56,609 nucleotides of DNA. It comes from a bacterium. GTDB taxonomy: Bacteria > Bacteroidota > Rhodothermia > Rhodothermales > UBA10348. Shown here piece by piece: positions 18,755-29,933 of this stretch (positions are counted from its first letter, which is position 1; the number at the start of each line of letters is the position of its first letter). The notes below the pieces were generated by a model. The model was not told the origin of the DNA. It was given only the letters and a program-made list of their open reading frames with translations, and did not search any database. Made by a program: the position numbers and the translations under genes. The DNA lies in the NCBI GenBank assembly GCA_013204185.1, contig JABMOI010000015.1, forward strand, positions 1 through 56,609. Direction: 5' to 3'.

Positions 18755-19741
18755 TTAGTCGCCAGAGATAACCCACCTTTCGAAGTTCTCAACCACCTTA
18801 CCGAATGCCTTCTGGTATTCAAGTCCAGGATAGTCGCGGCCGTCAGGGACGAAAACATCATGAAACTCAAATGCGTTTCGGTGCGACTCGACCAAATCCC
18901 GAGCACGAGAGGCAGATACGTAACTATTTTGATCGCTTTTGGCAGCGGTCAAACAGATTTGTTTGGCGGAAATCAGGAAGTCAAACAGGGCACTCCACAT
19001 AACCCATTTCGGATGATGGCGATGTCCCTCTTCTCCTGGTTGAAAAAGCTCCAGCCAAGGCTTTCTGCTGGTTGAGTAGGTGGCTGGTCGAGAAATGGAT
19101 TCTCTCACAAGTCCTGCCATTGCCATTTCTTTGAGCGCGTCACGAACTGCTGTTTGTGTAAAGCTGAGATGAGTACTGATCGTAGAAACCGTGACCTCCC
19201 TTCCAGACGTTCCTACGAGAAGAGCGATAATGTCTGCCTTAGCGCCCACTCCAAACGCTGCGCGAAGTCGAAGGAGCAATGTGGGACATCCCCTCAGGGT
19301 CAATTCTGATCTCTGAAAACCATCCGGAAGTCTTGTTACTTTCTCGGCATATTTGGCCCAACTCCTGTAACCATAACGGGAGGCCAACTCGGCAAAATGA
19401 ACAAATAAGTCCTTTCTAGAACTGTTTGTATTCGTCGCTAACACTTTCATTCTCTGTACGCTTAAGAGCGGAGTCCCGGCTCCTGCCCACCAATCTAGAA
19501 CTTCGTTAATGCGCTTTTCAGCGGATTGGAAGACGAGTGAAGCAAGAATGAGCGCTTCAGGATCTATAATCCGAAGCGCTTCGTGACCAGAAGTGGGGTT
19601 TGCCATCGAACCCAGGTTGGCCCATTGGTTCCAAATTATGTCTAAGGCCAACCGATCGATTCTATGACCGATGCCTTCCCAGTTGGATTCTGAGTTTGTC
19701 ACTTGCTTGTTCAACAAATTGTTTGAAATACTCACTTTCAT
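18755..19741 (-). CDS. Winged-helix protein of a nucleotidyltransferase-linked module
   Basis: A protein of up to 328 residues. A helical N-terminal region contains RIIDPEALILASLVFQS; a central segment reads LLLRLRAAFGVGAKADIIAL, followed by a winged helix-turn-helix (about residues 175-225, VSTISTHLSFTQTAVRDALKEM). The C-terminal third has no recognised domain. The coding start overlaps the upstream nucleotidyltransferase gene by 80 bases if the ATG at 19741 is used; a GTG at 19702 or ATG at 19606 would shorten the overlap. I recall similar winged-helix proteins encoded next to GGxS-type nucleotidyltransferases, but no function is established to my knowledge. By analogy with AbiEi/AbiEii it is the likely antitoxin and autorepressor (inference). 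Confidence 0.7.
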   Translation of the reverse strand: MKVSISNNLLNKQVTNSESNWEGIGHRIDRLALDIIWNQWANLGSMANPTSGHEALRIIDPEALILASLVFQSAEKRINEVLDWWAGAGTPLLSVQRMKVLATNTNSSRKDLFVHFAELASRYGYRSWAKYAEKVTRLPDGFQRSELTLRGCPTLLLRLRAAFGVGAKADIIALLVGTSGREVTVSTISTHLSFTQTAVRDALKEMAMAGLVRESISRPATYSTSRKPWLELFQPGEEGHRHHPKWVMWSALFDFLISAKQICLTAAKSDQNSYVSASRARDLVESHRNAFEFHDVFVPDGRDYPGLEYQKAFGKVVENFERWVISGD

Positions 19742-20258
19742 CCTGGGTTTTTACCCAGTCAATAGCTCGAGTTAGTTCTTTTTCACTAGGGCGGAGCGCG
19801 ATCAAATCTTGCCAATGTTTTGATTCAGGGCCTTGATCAATCGATGCAAATAATTTCAACGGGATTAAGCCTTTCCTTCCCACCATCCCAACTTCTAACG
19901 GGCCAAAGTCGAGCCAGGAGATATCTTCGTACAGTGAATCGGGTAGTCCAAATGTCCATTGGTTATCAATCACAGTGTTCAGCCAATTTTTTGGCAAATT
20001 GAAATCGCGCGCTACCCGTTCGATTACCAAACGAATTTCTTCTTGGAACGGGGAAGCTTTTGAAAAAATCAGTTTTCCATCATGCGTTTCAGCTTTTGCA
20101 ATTACATCCACGTCTTTTGTTGTTCTCCCAACAAGATTCGAAGCTGCAAGACTTGCTCCACCAACAACAACAATTTTAATTGATAGTCCGCCTTCTTCCA
20201 TATAGGCTCCAAGAGCGGAAAAAAGCTGAAAAAGTATCCTTCCGTCGAAATCAGTCAT
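19662..20258 (-). CDS. DUF6036-like / MNT-type nucleotidyltransferase
   Basis: A 198-residue protein with the nucleotidyltransferase core VVGGASLAASN (G33-G34, S36) followed by RTTKDVDVIAK with the metal-binding pair D49 and D51. This GG(A)S...DxD layout is that of DUF6036/AbiEii-like enzymes, members of which transfer nucleotides to tRNA or proteins and act as toxins in some systems (established for AbiEii and MenT relatives). The start ATG at 20258 lies 10 bases from the first of three phased palindromes. It is the first gene of the module, with the winged-helix gene overlapping its end. Its actual target is unknown. Confidence 0.75.
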   Translation of the reverse strand: MTDFDGRILFQLFSALGAYMEEGGLSIKIVVVGGASLAASNLVGRTTKDVDVIAKAETHDGKLIFSKASPFQEEIRLVIERVARDFNLPKNWLNTVIDNQWTFGLPDSLYEDISWLDFGPLEVGMVGRKGLIPLKLFASIDQGPESKHWQDLIALRPSEKELTRAIDWVKTQDESEYFKQFVEQASDKLRIQLGRHRS

Positions 20259-20265
20259 CTTAAAG

Positions 20266-20331
20266 TAAGTTCAACTTTTGTTATTAACAAGTTCAACTAT
20301 CTTTTATGGAAAGTTGAACCTCTTTTTCTTG
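20266..20331. promoter_or_regulatory. Three palindromic operator-like repeats at exact 22-bp period
   Basis: AGTTCAACT (a perfect odd palindrome) occurs at 20268-20276 and 20290-20298, and AGTTGAACC at 20312-20320, each exactly 22 bp from the next. The flanks are also related (AAGTTCAACTTTTG, AAGTTCAACTATCT, AAGTTGAACCTCTT). The array starts 10 bases upstream of the nucleotidyltransferase ATG, so a bound protein would cover its promoter and ribosome-binding region. The likely binder is the winged-helix protein of the module (inference). The same region is upstream of the plus-strand gene at 20410. Confidence 0.75.
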
Positions 20332-20409
20332 TATTTCAAAAGGACACGGTCGGAGTGTATTCATACCTCTATTGGGATCTATTCCACGCCACAATCGGTT
20401 TGGCTCAAG

Positions 20410-23400
20410 ATGAAAAGGCGGCTTTCCTTCATACTAATAGGAGTCTTTCTTGGCCTGGTGGGGGCTGGGACGGCGCACGCCCAGTACTTCCGGTATGGGA
20501 AGAACAAGGTTCATTACGCGGAGCAGGAGTGGTTTTACATTCAGAGCCAACACTTTAACGTCTTTTATTATGGGGACGGGGAGTATTTGGCGGACTTTGC
20601 GACACGGGCGGCTGAGGAGGCGATGTCTTCGCTGGAGGAGTTGTTTGATTTTAGGCCGGATGAGCGTATTCCCATTATCGTTTACCCCAATCACGGGGAG
20701 TTTTCGGTAACCAATGCGGTAGACCTTCCCACGTACACGGATGGGATTGGGGGCGTCACGGAGATGTTCAAGAACCGCATTGCCATCCCATTTAGCGGGG
20801 ACTATTCGGATTTTAGGCGGGTGGTCCATCACGAATTGGTGCACGCCGTTATTAATGCCGTGTATTACGGCGGATCTATTCAGTCCTTGATTCAAACGGG
20901 TACCAAGATGCGGATTCCGCTGTGGTTCAACGAGGGGCTGGCCGAGTATCAGGCGTTGGGCTGGGATACGAATTCAGATATGTATGTCCGGGAAGCCATC
21001 CTTGAGGATGAGCTCGCGCCCATCGACGAACTTTACGGGTACTACGCGTACCGGGGCGGGCAGAGCGTTTGGGACTACATCGCTGAGCAATATGGGGATC
21101 AGAAGGTTGCTGAAATCCTGAAGCGGCTTCGGTCGGCTAGGTCGGTGGAGCAAGCCATTTTAAAGTCCATTGGGCTGAATTTGGATGAACTGAACGACCG
21201 CTGGCAACGCGCCCTCAGAGAGGTCTACTTCCCGGAAGTGACTGCGCGCGAATCCCTTGAGGAGATTGCCGAGCCCATCATCACAAGAAAACATGGGTTC
21301 TATAACACGAGCCCGGCGCTGTCTCCGCTTGGAGACCGGATTGCATTTGTGACCACGACAAGCGGATTGTTCGACATCTACATTGCTCGCACGGACGATG
21401 GGACCATAGAAAAGCGGTTGGTGCAAGGCCAGCTTTCGCAGGACTTTGAGGCGCTTCCTATCCTTACACCGGGCATCGCTTGGAGTCCTGACGGCAGGCA
21501 GATTGCGGTGGCCGTTCGAAGCGGAAGTACGGAGGCCATTGTGCTTATTGATGTGCTTACTGGGGTGGAACGCCGCATTGAAACGCCCCAATTTGCTCAG
21601 ATTTTGTCCATTTCTTGGAATCCAGATGGGATGAGGATGGCCGTGAGCGCCAGCAATGGGGTTCAAAGTGACATTTACAGTCTGAACCTAACGGACGGCG
21701 CAACGACGAACTTGACGGACGATGTGTACAGCGACCTCGAGCCCGCGTGGAGCCCAGACGGAGAAACCATCGTGTTCCATTCGGACCGCGGGGCAGACAC
21801 GGAGATGAGGAGTTTTACGCGTGAAACAACGCGCATTTTCGATAAACAGATTGAGCAGACGGACCTCTACATGCTCACCGAAACATCCCGATTTGCAAGG
21901 CGCCTGACAGTGGACGAAACCTGGAACGAGCGCAGCGCCAGGTTTGGGCGAGATCCAGACCGGATAGTGTTTGTGAGCGACAAGAACGGCATTCCCAATC
22001 TCTACGAAAAACATTTGATCAGCGGCCAAATCAGGGCGCTAACAGACCTAGATGTGGGCATTATTCAAGTCACGATGGCCTCCAAAAATGATGTGGCGGC
22101 CGTGGTTTCGCTCAAGAACGGGACGCCCACGATCTACGCCATTCGAAAGCCGTTTGAACGCTCTCAGCCCCGTGACCCACTCATGCCCAATGTGTGGGCG
22201 CAACGCGTCGATCAAACCGACTTTAGGGTGGCGCCCGCTCTCGCGGTGGCTGGCCGCGCCCGGTTGGAGGGCAACCCCTTCCTTCGCGACGCAAACGACG
22301 GTATTCCGTACTCGCGCGGGCGCCAAAGACTGCTCCCCGATCAACCCGTTCATGTGGCGCTCAAGGACCTAATCAAATCCACTTCTCAAGCAGATTCCAT
22401 CTCCAAATCTCTTTGGCAGAACCGAAAACAGATCGAACTGCCCGTGGACTCGTTCGCGCGCGGCGTGCAGGTTGACTTCGAGTCGCTTACGCGTCGGCCA
22501 GAGCCCGCGAATATCGAGGAGTTGATGCCCGCTTCGGCACTGCAGCTGAAACCAATTGTGGACGAAGAAGGCAACTACATTCCTCAGCGATACAAACTTC
22601 GGTTTTCGCCGGACATCGTGTATGGGGCAGCGGGATACGATGCCTTGTATGGCGTGCAGGGAATAACCCAGATGGAGTTTAGCGACATGCTGGGGGATCA
22701 CAAGATTATTGTGTCCTCCAACCTGCTGCTCGATCTGCGGAATTCGGATTATATGCTCGCCTACCACTACCTCCCTCGGCGGATAGACTGGTCGCTTTCG
22801 ACTTTCCATATCTCAAGGCTGCTGGCTGATTTTACGCTCGTGGACCCGACCTACTATCGGTACCGTCAGTATGGGGCGCACATTGAAGCGAGTATTCCCC
22901 TCGACAAATTCCACCGATTGGACGCCAGAATTGGCATTGTGGGGGTTAATCAGGCGGACGTAACGGACGTGACACGGCCTTCGAGCTCAAGAACCTTACT
23001 CGTGCCCTCCATCACCTATACCAAAGACACCACGACGCCCGGTTACACGTATCCCATTTCAGGATCCCGCCTGGCGGTTTCATTCTCGGGCGCTCCTACC
23101 AGTTTTGGTGACTCGTCTATTCGATTTGGAACCGTCTTGTTTGATGGCCGCTTGTATCGATCCTTCGGAAATGCCCGCTACACATGGGCCATGCGACTTT
23201 CGGCTGGGAGCTCCTTTGGGCCGTATCAACAAGTCTTCTATACCTCGGGCGTACAAAACTGGTTGAATCGCAATTTTGATGACGTAAACGGTTTTCCGCT
23301 GGACGATGTGGCCGATTTCGTGTTTGCAACGCCCATTATGCCGCTTCGAGGCTTCGATATTAACGCAGCCAACGGGAGCCACTTTTCAGTGATAAACGCC

Positions 23401-23718
23401 GAGTTCCGATTCCCACTGGTGGCGGCCTTGCTCCCTGGCCCCATTCCTGTTATCCCTTTGTATAACATTCAGGGGCAGGTATTCGCCGATGTTGGCAACG
23501 TTTGGGGAGGCCGTTCGTCCGTTGGCCAGTTTGGATCGAATGCAAATGGGAGCGCCGAGCGGCGTCCCCGACGATATGATGACCTGCTCATTGGTACAGG
23601 CTTTGGTATTCGAACGCTGTTTCTCGGATATCCGGTTCGACTCGATTTTGCATGGCCTTTCGACGGGAAAGAGTTCGGAGATCGACAGACGTACATCAGT
23701 GTTGGACTGGATTTTTAA
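20410..23718 (+). CDS. Peptidase-MA-like / beta-propeller / outer-membrane barrel protein
   Basis: A 1102-residue envelope protein. The ATG at 20410 (MKRRLSFILIGVFLG) is chosen because it starts a signal peptide ending TAHAQ; reading from 20278 adds 44 unlikely residues. Residues 40-240 form a gluzincin domain with HELVH at 141-145 and the third ligand in NEGLAEY at 174-180 (peptidase MA-like). Residues about 290-650 carry WD40-like PD40/TolB repeats (IAWSPDGRQIAV, PAWSPDGETIVF). The C-terminal third from about residue 750 ends in VRLDFAWPF...YISVGLDF, like BamA/surface-antigen barrels. It probably sits in the outer membrane with protease and propeller in the periplasm (inference). No partner gene is adjacent. 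Confidence 0.82.
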   Translation: MKRRLSFILIGVFLGLVGAGTAHAQYFRYGKNKVHYAEQEWFYIQSQHFNVFYYGDGEYLADFATRAAEEAMSSLEELFDFRPDERIPIIVYPNHGEFSVTNAVDLPTYTDGIGGVTEMFKNRIAIPFSGDYSDFRRVVHHELVHAVINAVYYGGSIQSLIQTGTKMRIPLWFNEGLAEYQALGWDTNSDMYVREAILEDELAPIDELYGYYAYRGGQSVWDYIAEQYGDQKVAEILKRLRSARSVEQAILKSIGLNLDELNDRWQRALREVYFPEVTARESLEEIAEPIITRKHGFYNTSPALSPLGDRIAFVTTTSGLFDIYIARTDDGTIEKRLVQGQLSQDFEALPILTPGIAWSPDGRQIAVAVRSGSTEAIVLIDVLTGVERRIETPQFAQILSISWNPDGMRMAVSASNGVQSDIYSLNLTDGATTNLTDDVYSDLEPAWSPDGETIVFHSDRGADTEMRSFTRETTRIFDKQIEQTDLYMLTETSRFARRLTVDETWNERSARFGRDPDRIVFVSDKNGIPNLYEKHLISGQIRALTDLDVGIIQVTMASKNDVAAVVSLKNGTPTIYAIRKPFERSQPRDPLMPNVWAQRVDQTDFRVAPALAVAGRARLEGNPFLRDANDGIPYSRGRQRLLPDQPVHVALKDLIKSTSQADSISKSLWQNRKQIELPVDSFARGVQVDFESLTRRPEPANIEELMPASALQLKPIVDEEGNYIPQRYKLRFSPDIVYGAAGYDALYGVQGITQMEFSDMLGDHKIIVSSNLLLDLRNSDYMLAYHYLPRRIDWSLSTFHISRLLADFTLVDPTYYRYRQYGAHIEASIPLDKFHRLDARIGIVGVNQADVTDVTRPSSSRTLLVPSITYTKDTTTPGYTYPISGSRLAVSFSGAPTSFGDSSIRFGTVLFDGRLYRSFGNARYTWAMRLSAGSSFGPYQQVFYTSGVQNWLNRNFDDVNGFPLDDVADFVFATPIMPLRGFDINAANGSHFSVINAEFRFPLVAALLPGPIPVIPLYNIQGQVFADVGNVWGGRSSVGQFGSNANGSAERRPRRYDDLLIGTGFGIRTLFLGYPVRLDFAWPFDGKEFGDRQTYISVGLDF

Positions 23719-23910
23719 CCAGCAAAGAACAGAGTTTCTGTGAAAACCATTGGCAGAAGGCTCGAATTGACCTCTTATTCCGAACCAAAATCTCCGTATT
23801 CGGTTTGTGGTCTGCTATTGCAAATTTTGGCCTCGACTTTTACTCCTGACTAATGGCGTCCAAGCACATGCTCGGCCCTCGATAAAGTCACCCACCCGGT
23901 TTTACTGACT

Positions 23911-25233
23911 ATGCAGACGGAAATCAAAAAAATTAACGATGTCGAGTTCGATCTCGAAATCACTGCCGCCGCCGCGGATCTAGCCGAACAGATCGATCAG
24001 GCTATTCGGACTCAACGCGCTCGCACATCCATGAAAGGATTTCGCGCAGGCAAAGTCCCGACCGCTCTTGTGCGCAAAATGTATGGCAAATCCCTCGCCT
24101 ACGGCATTGCAGAAGAAACCGTTCAGAACACGTTTCAGGAAGAAGTCCTTAAAAACAAAGAGTATGATGTACTAGGCCAGCCGGTCATCACCGACATAGA
24201 GTACGAATTTGAGGGTGACCTGAAAGCAGTCGTCCGGTTTGGCGTTCGCCCAACCTTCAAGCTGGAAGACCTTTCAAAAACGAAAGTGTCCCGTCTGGTT
24301 CATGAAACGAGTGACGAAGACGTTCAGAAAGAAATTGACGCGCTCCTCGGGCAGCATGCCGAACTAACACCTGTAGACGGCCCAGCGAAAGCTGATTCGT
24401 ATGTCACTGTGGACATGCAGCGCCTCGACGAAAAGGGTAAAACCCCAGAAGGCGATGTACAGAAAGATGTACCGTTCCTGCTTTCTGACGAAAATCTCAT
24501 CCCGGAATTGAGAAAAGCGCTGACTGGCCTGAAAGTGGGCAAGTCGAAGAAGGTGACTTTCCCAAGCCCTGATGGTGAATCCGATAGGCACTATGAAGTG
24601 ACACTAAACGACGTCAAACGTCGTGACCTACCGGAATTGGACGACGAAATGGTCAAGAAAGTGACCAACGACCAAGTTGAGGACGTAGCAACGCTACTCG
24701 GCCAGGTCAAAGATCAGTTGGTTTCGGGTTGGGACCAGCGTTCGAACGAGCTATTCCAGGCCGATGTCATCGAACGGCTGATTGATCTGCACGAATTTGA
24801 AGTGCCATCATCCGTCATCGAAATGTACTTGGACGCCTACCTCAAAGACGTCGCAGACAAGAACAAAGACAAAAAGCTGAAAGCTGGCTTCGATGTGGAA
24901 GGCTTCAAAGAAAGCCGCCGCGAACAAGCTGAGAATCAAGCTCGCTGGATGTTTATCCGGGACGCCGTCATTGCCGAGCATTCGTTCGACGTTACAGACG
25001 ACGATCGCGAGGCACATTTTGCGAAAATGGCAGCCCAAGGCGGATTCGGCGCGGACATGATGAAGTCATTTTATACCGCTCAGCCACAGCTCATGGACCA
25101 GATGGATCAAGGCATCCTGTCTGACAAAGTATTCGCTTTCCTAAGCGGATCCATGAAAGTGACTGAAATGGATAAAGACGCGTACGAAGCAGACGCCAAA
25201 AAAACGGCCGAAAAGAACGCTAAAAAGGGCTAG
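23911..25233 (+). CDS. tig: Trigger factor
   Basis: This 440-residue ribosome-bound chaperone meets nascent chains at the exit tunnel. The ribosome-binding signature GFRAGKVP is at residues 43-50. The central FKBP-like domain (about 150-240) is divergent, and the C-terminal helical chaperone domain extends to a Lys/Ala-rich tail (TAEKNAKKG). The ATG at 23911 gives the family N-terminus. It is followed by clpP 156 bases later, the common tig-clpP order. Confidence 0.94.
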   Translation: MQTEIKKINDVEFDLEITAAAADLAEQIDQAIRTQRARTSMKGFRAGKVPTALVRKMYGKSLAYGIAEETVQNTFQEEVLKNKEYDVLGQPVITDIEYEFEGDLKAVVRFGVRPTFKLEDLSKTKVSRLVHETSDEDVQKEIDALLGQHAELTPVDGPAKADSYVTVDMQRLDEKGKTPEGDVQKDVPFLLSDENLIPELRKALTGLKVGKSKKVTFPSPDGESDRHYEVTLNDVKRRDLPELDDEMVKKVTNDQVEDVATLLGQVKDQLVSGWDQRSNELFQADVIERLIDLHEFEVPSSVIEMYLDAYLKDVADKNKDKKLKAGFDVEGFKESRREQAENQARWMFIRDAVIAEHSFDVTDDDREAHFAKMAAQGGFGADMMKSFYTAQPQLMDQMDQGILSDKVFAFLSGSMKVTEMDKDAYEADAKKTAEKNAKKG

Positions 25234-25389
25234 AAGGGCGGTTTCGTTCGTTTGAGCGGCTAGTTGCGTTGACTTCATTGCGAATCGCGGACCTTTCCTT
25301 AGGCAATAGAGGAACCAGCCGATAACAGGATAGGTTCGACACCACACGTGTGCCGAGCGGTAATTCTGAACTAACAACAATTCGTTCCG

Positions 25390-26091
25390 ATGGTTGAAGA
25401 TTTTCTCAAGTTCTCCAAAAGTCTAAATAGCTACTCGATGCCGAGCAGCATTTACAGTGGAGGACTCTCGAGTGCTCCTATTTCCCAACTCGTTCCTATG
25501 GTTGTCGAGCAGTCGAGCCGTGGCGAACGTGCATATGACATTTTCAGCCGCTTGCTGAAAGAACGCATTATCATGTTGGGAACGCCTATCAACGATTCCG
25601 TAGCCACGCTGATGGTTGCGCAGTTATTGTACCTAACGAGCGAAGACCCAGCCCGCGATATTAACATTTACGTGAACTCACCGGGTGGTTCTGTAGATAG
25701 CGGACTCGCCATCTACGACACCATGCAGTTCGTCTCGTGCGATGTTTCGACCATCTGCGTCGGTCTTGCAGCATCCATGGGCGCTGTGTTATTAGCTGCA
25801 GGTTCGAACGGGAAGCGCGCTTCCCTACCTAACAGCCGCATCATGGTTCACCAGCCATTAGGTGGCGCTCAGGGCCAGGCATCGGATATCGAAATCCAGG
25901 CTCGCGAAATCATGAAAATGAAACAGGGCTTGTACGGAATCCTTGCGCATCACACAGGCCAGCCAGCCGATAAAATTGCGTCGGACGGAGACCGTGACTA
26001 CTGGATGAGCGCAGCCGAAGCCAAAGACTATGGTTTGATTGATAACGTGCTGATTCCCGGCCCGAAAAAATCGACCGAAAAGAAAGACTAA
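25390..26091 (+). CDS. clpP: ATP-dependent Clp protease proteolytic subunit
   Basis: A 233-residue serine peptidase that forms the ClpP double heptamer and degrades proteins fed by ClpX/ClpA-type unfoldases. The triad is visible: S129 in [11 protein letters not shown]154 in [11 protein letters not shown]203 in DGDRDYW. The first 25-35 residues precede the core and may be a propeptide or a late-start artefact; an ATG at codon 17 is an alternative. A strong terminator follows directly. The clpX gene usually found next is absent here. Confidence 0.96.
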   Translation: MVEDFLKFSKSLNSYSMPSSIYSGGLSSAPISQLVPMVVEQSSRGERAYDIFSRLLKERIIMLGTPINDSVATLMVAQLLYLTSEDPARDINIYVNSPGGSVDSGLAIYDTMQFVSCDVSTICVGLAASMGAVLLAAGSNGKRASLPNSRIMVHQPLGGAQGQASDIEIQAREIMKMKQGLYGILAHHTGQPADKIASDGDRDYWMSAAEAKDYGLIDNVLIPGPKKSTEKKD

Positions 26092-26111
26092 CCGGCTTTT
26101 CTGATATGTAT

Positions 26112-26150
26112 AGAGCGGGGCGCATTTACTTTGTAAATGCGCCCCGCTCT
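26112..26150. terminator. Perfect 18-bp hairpin after clpP
   Basis: The arms AGAGCGGGGCGCATTTAC (26112-26129) and the exact complement (26133-26150) enclose a 3-base loop and are followed by ATTTTAT. The hairpin lies between clpP (plus) and the convergent lipoprotein gene (minus), so it probably terminates both. Confidence 0.88.
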
Positions 26151-26166
26151 ATTTTATACCTTCGTT

Positions 26167-26532
26167 TTAAAACCGGATAGCTGGTAAGTTCGCACGCTTA
26201 ATGACGCGGTAAACACTGTTTACGTACGCATCATTCATACAAATAGCGTCCTTAGATCCCGTCATGGCTGAAATATTTCCGCCTTGCTCAACCGCCATGC
26301 AGACGCCACCTTCCGAGCACCTAGCTGGCACGTCAGGGTGCATATTTTCGCAGTGTAGAGTTGACGAGGCTTCGTAATACACAGGGTCAATTCCCTTTAT
26401 CTCGTATCGGGTTTCTGAACTCCCAATTACGATGGTATCGCCCAATTCAATAGGCTCATTGGATCGAAGATCTTTAGGGGCAAAACTGGCGCACCCCGCA
26501 ATCAGCATGATTAGAAGGCTTACTTTTTTCAT
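26167..26532 (-). CDS. Small putative lipoprotein, function unknown
   Basis: A 121-residue exported protein. The ATG at 26532 (MKKVSLLIMLIAGC) gives a compact signal peptide with lipobox IAGC at residues 11-14; a longer reading from 26745 lacks this. The mature part contains four further cysteines (LHCENMHPDVPARCSEGGVC and AICMND), suggesting two disulfides in the periplasm. No family is recognised. It is convergent with clpP and divergent from the acetyltransferase gene. Confidence 0.65.
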   Translation of the reverse strand: MKKVSLLIMLIAGCASFAPKDLRSNEPIELGDTIVIGSSETRYEIKGIDPVYYEASSTLHCENMHPDVPARCSEGGVCMAVEQGGNISAMTGSKDAICMNDAYVNSVYRVIKRANLPAIRF

Positions 26533-26676
26533 TTGATCCTCTGCCTCGTTGTTTAGAGAATATGACAAACTGAATCGAATCCTGCAAATAGCGGCTATTT
26601 TACGATATTTTTGCTCTTCGCATTGCCCAAAGCGTATCTGTTTGTGTAGTTTCGACGGATAAATATCATCAAGCCC

Positions 26677-27264
26677 ATGAAGTCCGTATCCCCCGTTGTT
26701 TTGAGTGGTACCCACGTTCGGCTGGAGCCGCTTTCGCTCGAACATATTGACGCGCTGTGCGAGGTAGGATTAGATCCATCCCTTTGGACCTGGAATCCAT
26801 CGCCGGTTCGCGACAAGTCAGACATGCAGGCCTACGTTGAGTCCGCGCTGCAAGCACGGGATCACGGGAGCATGTTTCCCTTTGCCACCATTGAGCTGCA
26901 GAGTGGAAAGGTCATTGGAAGCACTCGGTATGGCAATATCGCGTTGGAGCACAGGAGGTTAGAGATTGGCTGGACCTGGATTGCTCCGCAATGGCAGCGA
27001 ACTGCCATAAACACCGAAGCGAAGCTCCTCATGCTTCGGCACGCATTCGGCCCGTTGGAGTGCAACCGCGTGGAGTGGAAAACAGATTCCCTTAATGAGC
27101 AATCTCGCAACGCCATTCTTCGTTTGGGCGCCCAGTTTGAAGGGACTCACCGGAGTCACATGCTCGTGGCCGATGGTCGCATTCGGGACACCGTGTATTT
27201 TAGCGTGATCAAATCCGAATGGCCCTCTATTGAAGCCGGATTGGTTCAAAAGCTAAACCGCTAA
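26677..27264 (+). CDS. GNAT-family N-acetyltransferase (RimJ/RimL-like)
   Basis: A 195-residue acetyl-CoA-dependent acyltransferase. The opening VRLEPLSLEHIDAL, the VIGSTRYGNI strand, EIGWTWIAPQWQRTAINTEA (the acetyl-CoA-binding helix region) and VEWKTDSLNEQSRNAILRLG are the order of motifs in Acetyltransf_3 proteins. The family modifies protein N-termini or small amines; the substrate is not evident. The gene stands alone, divergent from the lipoprotein gene. Confidence 0.88.
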   Translation: MKSVSPVVLSGTHVRLEPLSLEHIDALCEVGLDPSLWTWNPSPVRDKSDMQAYVESALQARDHGSMFPFATIELQSGKVIGSTRYGNIALEHRRLEIGWTWIAPQWQRTAINTEAKLLMLRHAFGPLECNRVEWKTDSLNEQSRNAILRLGAQFEGTHRSHMLVADGRIRDTVYFSVIKSEWPSIEAGLVQKLNR

Positions 27265-27469
27265 AACGGATGTCCACCCCATTCTGACATGGACTCTTTC
27301 GGGCGTTTCCGGGTACGATTTGGACGATTTTCAAATTGAGCCAGCGTCCTTGCGTTGCACGTGCGTTTTGCGCCCAGAGCGAATGAATATTGAGTAAGAA
27401 TCCGGCATTTAGTTGCCCCGTTGGCGTTCTATGTCGATCATAGTAGCAATATGTTTTTTATGCTTCTAA

Positions 27470-29680
<2,211 letters not shown>

Positions 29681-29714
29681 TCGAAACCCTAGTTCAAAGC
29701 CTATCTTGATTTCG

Positions 29715-29760
29715 GAGAGTGGTTGGCGCGCCTAAAAGGCGCGCCAACCACTCTCTTTTT
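29715..29760 (+). terminator. Intrinsic terminator after katG
   Basis: Perfect 18-bp arms at 29715-29732 (GAGAGTGGTTGGCGCGCC) and 29738-29755 enclose a TAAAA loop and are followed by a T5 tract. This is a textbook Rho-independent terminator for katG. Confidence 0.93.
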
Positions 29761-29933
29761 ATTCGACTCGTAAGGTATCCACGGGCTTACCGGTGTGGAA
29801 GTAGAAGGTCAACGGTGAGCAAGGTCAAAAACGATTGCCCGGGAAACTTGCTCCTTGCGGTGAGCTACAACGAATACGAAAAGCTGCGCCGCGATTGCTG
29901 CACTACGAAAGTACCCTGAAAGCACCTACTACC

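Noticed and set aside
20278-20409. Forty-four extra N-terminal residues on the peptidase/barrel protein
   Set aside because: They run through the phased operators and would bury the signal peptide; the ATG at 20410 begins a clean signal sequence.
23719-23910. Possible small RNA or tRNA between the barrel protein and tig
   Set aside because: No cloverleaf, CCA end or strong stem could be found by eye.
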